This document shows, in pieces, positions 60,471 through 64,000 of a stretch of 64,000 nucleotides of DNA; position 1 is the first letter of the stretch, and every line of letters begins with the position of its first letter. Made by a program: the position numbers and the translations under genes. This stretch comes from Palsa-1439 sp050015495 (GTDB taxonomy: Bacteria > Verrucomicrobiota > Verrucomicrobiia > Palsa-1439), in assembly GCA_050015495.1 (NCBI GenBank), contig JBEKBH010000007.1:1-64000 (forward strand), given 5' to 3'. Below the pieces are notes generated by a model that saw only the letters and a list, made by a program, of their open reading frames with translations, was not told where the DNA came from and did no database searches.

Positions 60471-61049
60471 ATGAAGAGATGGATTGCATGGATGGCTGCG
60501 ATCTCGGTGGGGTTTGCCCTCGCCGTCGACGCCCGTGCGCAGACCTTTGAGCCCGCGGCCACAGATTCCGCTGACCAATCGCCGGCGTTGCGGAAGGTGT
60601 TTTCCGACAAGCCGTTCTTCGGCACCCAACGCGTGCTGACGCTCAATGGCAGCTATATCAACACCCCGACAGAGAACCTCGAGCAGACCGGTTCGTGGGA
60701 CGCGTGGGGCATGCCCCTGTCCCTCGACGAAATGCACGGCATGATTGGGGAAATCTCCTTTGGCGACGCCGCCAAGCAGGGCCAGTGGCAACTCTCCTAT
60801 CGTTACAAGTTGATGACCATGGACAGCGAGTGGGCGGCGATTGCGGATTCGAACGGCGGCTTGACTCTCTCGGATCGCCGCTCCCAGGTGCTCAAGGCCA
60901 GCTACAATGTCCGGGACTGGTGGAAGGTCGGGCTGGCGGCGGTCGTGGAAGACCGGTCGGGTATTGACCCCACCATCGATCCGGGAACGTTCGGCTTGAC
61001 CAGCCGCGAATCCCTCGGCTTCCAGATCGACGCGTTGCTGAAATTCTGA
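60471..61049 (+). CDS. Secreted protein, possible outer-membrane beta-barrel
   Basis: The 192-residue product has a signal peptide (MKRWIAWMAAISVGFALAVDARAQ). The mature part alternates polar and hydrophobic residues in short strands ending in an aromatic residue (WQLSYRYKL, QVLKASYNV, WWKVGLAAVV), and the last residues are IDALLKF, with a C-terminal Phe as in outer-membrane proteins. A small barrel is likely. GAGGAGAT lies just before the ATG at 60471, so this start is preferred to an upstream one. The function is unknown. Confidence 0.65.
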   Translation: MKRWIAWMAAISVGFALAVDARAQTFEPAATDSADQSPALRKVFSDKPFFGTQRVLTLNGSYINTPTENLEQTGSWDAWGMPLSLDEMHGMIGEISFGDAAKQGQWQLSYRYKLMTMDSEWAAIADSNGGLTLSDRRSQVLKASYNVRDWWKVGLAAVVEDRSGIDPTIDPGTFGLTSRESLGFQIDALLKF

Positions 61050-61169
61050 CGCGGCCAGTTTCGGCCGGTCGACGATCTGCACAGTCCTTCCCGTTTTCCC
61101 AGTAATCGGTTGTCGTTTCACCATCGGCCTGTTAGAAATCGGATCCGAACGCGCGCTGAGAGAACGATC

Positions 61170-62747
61170 ATGGCGAACCTTTTCCTCGGACTGGACTGCA
61201 GCACGCAGAGTCTGTCGGCGATGGTGATCGACCACGATGCCCGGCGGATCGTTTACCACCACTCGCTCAACTTCGATCAGGCACTGCCGCATTATAGGAC
61301 GCAGAACGGCGTATTGCGCAGCCAGGACCCGCTCGTCGCCCACAGCCCGCCGCTGATGTGGGTCGAAGCGCTCGACACGCTGTTGGCGCAAATGAAAATG
61401 GACGGCGTGCCGCTAGGCGAAGTCCTGGCCGTCAGCGGCAGCGGACAACAACACGGTTCCGTGTACCTCAACCGCCGCGCGCGGGGTGCGCTGGGGCGGC
61501 TCGACGCCACAACACCGCTCGTCAAAAATCTACACGGCGTGTTCTCGCGGGCCACATCCCCGATCTGGATGGATTCCTCGACCAGCGTCGAGTGCGCCGA
61601 GATTCGCGATGCTCTTGGCGGGGTCAAAGCCACGGCACAAGCGACCGGCTCGGACGCGTTCGAGCGGTTCACGGGGCCGCAAATCCGCAAATTCTACAAG
61701 ACCGAGCCTGACGGTTACGCCCGGACTGCGACGATTGCGTTGGTGAGTTCGTTCCTCGCCTCGATTATCGCGGGCAAGGTCGCGCCGATCGATCCCGGTG
61801 ACGGCGCGGGTATGAACCTCATGGACGTCCGCAAAAACGCGTGGCATCCGGGGGCGTTGAGAGCGACCGCGCCACAGTTGCGGAAGAAACTTCCATCGCT
61901 CGCCCGGTCGTCGAAAGTCATCGGCAACATCAGCCCGTATTTCGTGAAGAGATATGGTTTCGATGCGAAGGCCAAGGCGCTGGTCTGGTCCGGTGACAAC
62001 CCGTGCAGCGTGATCGGGCTCGGCCTCATCAAGGAAGGCACCGTGGCCATCAGCCTCGGCACGAGCGATACGCTGTTCGGTTATATGCGACGGTGCCGCG
62101 TGGATGACCGCGGCGAAGGGCACGTGTTCGGCGCGCCCACGGGGGATTACATGAGCCTCATCTGTTTCAAGAACGGCTCGCTGGCCCGCGAACGCGTCCG
62201 CGACATGTACCGGCTGGATTGGGACGGTTTCAACCGGGCGCTCGACGCGACCCCGCCCGGCAACAGCGGCGCGGTCATGCTGCCGTGGTTCGAGGCGGAA
62301 ATCGTCCCGCGCGTCAACCGTCCCGGCATCCATCGGTTCGACCTCGATCCGAACGACGCGGCGGCGAATTGCCGGGCCGTCGTCGAGGCGCAACTGATGT
62401 CAATGCGGCTCCACTCGCAATGGATGAAAGTCCGACCGAAACAGATTTGCGCGACCGGCGGCGCATCCACCAACCGCGCGATCCTGCAAATCATGGCGGA
62501 TGTGTTCGACTGTCCCGTCGTCCGCATCGAGGTCGCCAAGAGCGCCGCCCTCGGCGCAGCGCTCCGCGCGGCTCACGGCTGGCTGGCGCATTCCGGGAGG
62601 AAACCGCGGTGGCAGGATGTCGTTGCCGGGTTCACCGATCCGCTTCCCGACAGCGAGGTTCGTCCCCGCGCGACATCGGCACGGGTGTACGGTCGATTGA
62701 TGGAGAAGTACGCCACGCACGAGCGGGAGGCGATCCAGGAGGGGTGA
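61170..62747 (+). CDS. FGGY-family carbohydrate kinase, xylulokinase-like
   Basis: The 525-residue protein has the N-terminal ATPase motif (FLGLDCSTQSLSAMVID) and a SGSGQQHGSVYLN segment (the xylulokinase-type S-G-Q-x-H-G). The second-domain phosphate motif SLGTSDTLFG and adenosine motif ICATGGASTNRAILQIMADVFDCPV are also present. FGGY kinases phosphorylate sugars in the cytoplasm. D-xylulose is the closest guess from the Q-H-G motif and the overall resemblance. No isomerase or transporter lies beside it. The ATG at 61170 gives the family's normal N-terminus. Confidence 0.85.
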   Translation: MANLFLGLDCSTQSLSAMVIDHDARRIVYHHSLNFDQALPHYRTQNGVLRSQDPLVAHSPPLMWVEALDTLLAQMKMDGVPLGEVLAVSGSGQQHGSVYLNRRARGALGRLDATTPLVKNLHGVFSRATSPIWMDSSTSVECAEIRDALGGVKATAQATGSDAFERFTGPQIRKFYKTEPDGYARTATIALVSSFLASIIAGKVAPIDPGDGAGMNLMDVRKNAWHPGALRATAPQLRKKLPSLARSSKVIGNISPYFVKRYGFDAKAKALVWSGDNPCSVIGLGLIKEGTVAISLGTSDTLFGYMRRCRVDDRGEGHVFGAPTGDYMSLICFKNGSLARERVRDMYRLDWDGFNRALDATPPGNSGAVMLPWFEAEIVPRVNRPGIHRFDLDPNDAAANCRAVVEAQLMSMRLHSQWMKVRPKQICATGGASTNRAILQIMADVFDCPVVRIEVAKSAALGAALRAAHGWLAHSGRKPRWQDVVAGFTDPLPDSEVRPRATSARVYGRLMEKYATHEREAIQEG

Positions 62748-62894
62748 GGCCGTTCACCACGAAGTACACGAAGCAGACACGAAGGGCACGAAGACGGCGA
62801 GGCCGGGGCGCTGACCCGGCCTTCGCTGAAGCTACGGCGGGCGATGAAGCGAGGGGGAAGAGTGAGGAGGTGGCAGGATGTCCGGAGGATCGCT
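62748..62894. repeat. Repeat-rich spacer after the xylulokinase gene
   Basis: No gene is seen. The spacer begins with TTCACCACGAAG (62753) and repeated ACGAAG words, then CCTTCGCTGAAGCT, both shared with the spacer at 32.3 kb. It leads into the palindrome pair. Confidence 0.55.
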
Positions 62895-62917
62895 GATACC
62901 TAGTAGTACTAGGCATC
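62895..62917. repeat. 23-bp palindrome with one mismatch (pair B, first)
   Basis: The left arm is GATACCTAGTA, the centre is G at 62906, and the right arm is complementary except for one position. It has the length, GATA start and ATC end of the pair at 32.15-32.22 kb. Confidence 0.8.
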
Positions 62918-62929
62918 GGGCTGACGCAC

Positions 62930-62952
62930 GATACATTGCACTGCAATGTATC
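62930..62952. repeat. Perfect 23-bp palindrome (pair B, second)
   Basis: Arms of 11 bp (GATACATTGCA and its exact complement) surround a central C at 62941, 35 bp from the first centre of this pair. A G-run follows. Confidence 0.85.
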
Positions 62953-63108
62953 GCGGGGGGGGGCGGGCAAAGCACGAGCGCGGGAGATCATCGGCAAAGA
63001 ACCGGGTGACCAATCGCAATTATAGAAGTGTGGGAGGCAGTGGGCTTATTGAGGTCTCATCATTCACCCTGACATGCTGCAAGCGCCGCCTGAACCGTAG
63101 CCTCTCGG

Positions 63109-63414
63109 TCACTTCGGCTCGGCACGCTGCTTCCAGTAATCCGGGCGTCTCTTAGCATGGGCAATGGCTGCGATCCAAATCGCGTTGGGCCGTTGCATAT
63201 AGAAGATCGAATACGGGAAGCGTTCCACCAGATACTTTCGAAATCGCGGGTCAACATGCGATGGCCATGCTTGCGGGCTTTGTTGAATCTTCCGGAATGC
63301 CTGCTCGACACTGGCGAGGAAGTCCAATCCCAAGCCTGACACTTTGGATTCGTAGTAAGCGATCGCGCCATCCAATTCGGCTTTCGCCAACGGATGGACG
63401 AGGAGGGGTTTCAC
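63109..63414 (-). CDS. RelE/ParE-family toxin
   Basis: The 101-residue protein has the ParE fold pattern: VHPLAKAELDGAIAYYE, LGLDFLASVEQAFRKIQQSP, and the C-terminal strands RFRKYLVERFPYSIFYM and WIAAIAHAKRRPDYW. ParE-type toxins poison gyrase, RelE-type cleave mRNA. This one lies closer to ParE by its DFL...EQA segment. It starts with GTG at 63414, which overlaps the antitoxin stop (GTGA), so the two are coupled. Confidence 0.87.
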   Translation of the reverse strand: MKPLLVHPLAKAELDGAIAYYESKVSGLGLDFLASVEQAFRKIQQSPQAWPSHVDPRFRKYLVERFPYSIFYMQRPNAIWIAAIAHAKRRPDYWKQRAEPK

Positions 63415-63641
63415 GAGTATTTGGCGCGCATTTCCCGCAGGAGTTTTTCCGCCGGCTCGCCGGTGACACGACCGCTTTGAATCTCTTCGGCCCGCCGCTT
63501 CAACTCCTCGTCCCACGCCGCGGCAACGCCCTGTTCTTCGTCGCCATCCAGCGATTCGATGAGGAACCGAACCAGCTCCGCGCGGTCGTCGGGCGTGAGG
63601 CCCGCCAACTCCGATTTCATGCGCTCCGCTTTCGCCGTCAT
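63411..63641 (-). CDS. Addiction-module antitoxin (TIGR02574-like)
   Basis: The 76-residue protein follows the TIGR02574 type: LTPDDRAELVRFLIESLDG, then W-D-E-E-L-x-R-R-A-E-E-I-x-x-G-x-V and EKLLREMR. The family occurs directly before ParE-type toxins, as it does here. It should bind and neutralise the toxin and repress the operon. I start at ATG 63641; the frame is open further but upstream residues look non-coding. Confidence 0.87.
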   Translation of the reverse strand: MTAKAERMKSELAGLTPDDRAELVRFLIESLDGDEEQGVAAAWDEELKRRAEEIQSGRVTGEPAEKLLREMRAKYS

Positions 63642-64000
63642 GCCAGTAGTTTGCTCCGTTCCCCGGCTTCCGTCAACTGTGCACTGTGGTTCTTCCATGC
63701 GGTCACGTGAAGACGGATACCTTCGGTCGATTGCTGTGCGGGGTCGGGAGATTGCCGCAAAGGAACGGAGCGGCGTTTGCGACCGGGGCAAGACGTGGCC
63801 GCGTCTCGCGGACTCGGCTCCGTCGGACTCGGCTCACGCACAACCAGGCTTGCCCGTCGAATGGGGGGTGCACTTTTTTTGATCTGTCATCGGAATTTTA
63901 TGGACAAGTGATATACGGTAGCGTATAGTCGGGGCGTTTTGGGTTGTTTGACATAGGGGGGGAATGCAGGAAACGACGGGCGGTGAGGCCGGGGACGCGG
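63642..64000. other. Right end: promoter region and repeat, no gene recognised
   Basis: This stretch should carry the antitoxin promoter. A copy of the element seen in the broken DUF4160 gene (GTGGCCGCGTCTCG at 63795, followed by GACTCGG words) is present. A short inverted repeat TATACG/CGTATA lies at about 63912-63928. No gene is recognised to the edge. Confidence 0.5.

Noticed and set aside
63912..63928. Short inverted repeat TATACG/CGTATA as an operator
   Set aside because: Six-base arms are too short to support a claim, and no gene is seen downstream within the window.

Overview
This 64 kb window is high-GC bacterial chromosome. The gene content points to a free-living Verrucomicrobiota-type bacterium, perhaps near Pedosphaera/Limisphaerales. 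This is an inference from content, not from a marker gene. The signs are a giant secreted PKD/NHL/LamG protein with Asn-Thr rich linkers, sigma factors paired with serine/threonine kinases, hopanoid genes, a homodimeric pyruvate dehydrogenase, DUF5069 and larC. There are no phage structural genes, no CRISPR array and no rRNA.

Layout. 1-6.3 kb: the N-terminal 2087 residues of a secreted modular protein on the minus strand, running off the left edge. 6.3-7.8 kb: a poor region with an 81-bp direct repeat, three consecutive small XRE-type helix-turn-helix frames and a perfect 42-bp palindrome. 7.8-20.8 kb: a long minus-strand run of tightly packed and often overlapping genes. It starts with epoxide hydrolase, enoyl-CoA hydratase, a YWTD propeller, an isochorismatase-like hydrolase, zinc alcohol dehydrogenase, SDR, RidA and aldo/keto reductase. 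It continues through a scar of broken genes into a cNMP-binding histidine kinase, a response regulator fused to a flavin oxidoreductase, a quinone oxidoreductase and a DedA-rhodanese membrane protein. Together these look like a redox-sensing and carbonyl/epoxide-detoxifying block. It is bounded on the right by a comM remnant and tRNA-Ser.

21.8-28.3 kb: the pyruvate dehydrogenase complex (aceE-aceF-lpdA) facing a divergent lipoate-protein ligase that can lipoylate its E2. 28.4-31.5 kb: DUF5069, larC, a Trm112-like zinc protein and a glycosyltransferase in an overlapping chain, then a convergent Rieske protein. 31.5-36.3 kb: small genes including a superoxide dismutase, a KTSC protein, an EamA transporter, a broken DUF4160/DUF2442 pair, repeat-rich spacers and tRNA-Leu. 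36.4-46.7 kb: two ECF sigma operons, one with an anti-sigma-like membrane protein and one with a large transmembrane serine/threonine kinase, separated by an SPFH/ribbon-helix-helix pair with a palindromic promoter.

46.7-60.4 kb: an XPD-like helicase-nuclease followed by a hopanoid locus (squalene-hopene cyclase, hpnH, hpnG, an HpnN-like RND transporter, an HpnO-like aminotransferase). Two additions interrupt this locus. One is a 2.0 kb protease-plus-unknown segment flanked by a 30-bp direct repeat. The other is a REP-associated transposase flanked by inverted REP hairpins. 60.4-64 kb: a secreted protein, a xylulokinase-like kinase, a repeat-rich spacer with paired palindromes, and a ParE-type toxin-antitoxin pair.

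The most distinctive signals are the redox two-component block, a kinase whose C-terminal domain recurs as a separate secreted neighbour, the SPFH-RHH pair, and a family of paired 23-bp perfect or near-perfect palindromes at two distant loci.
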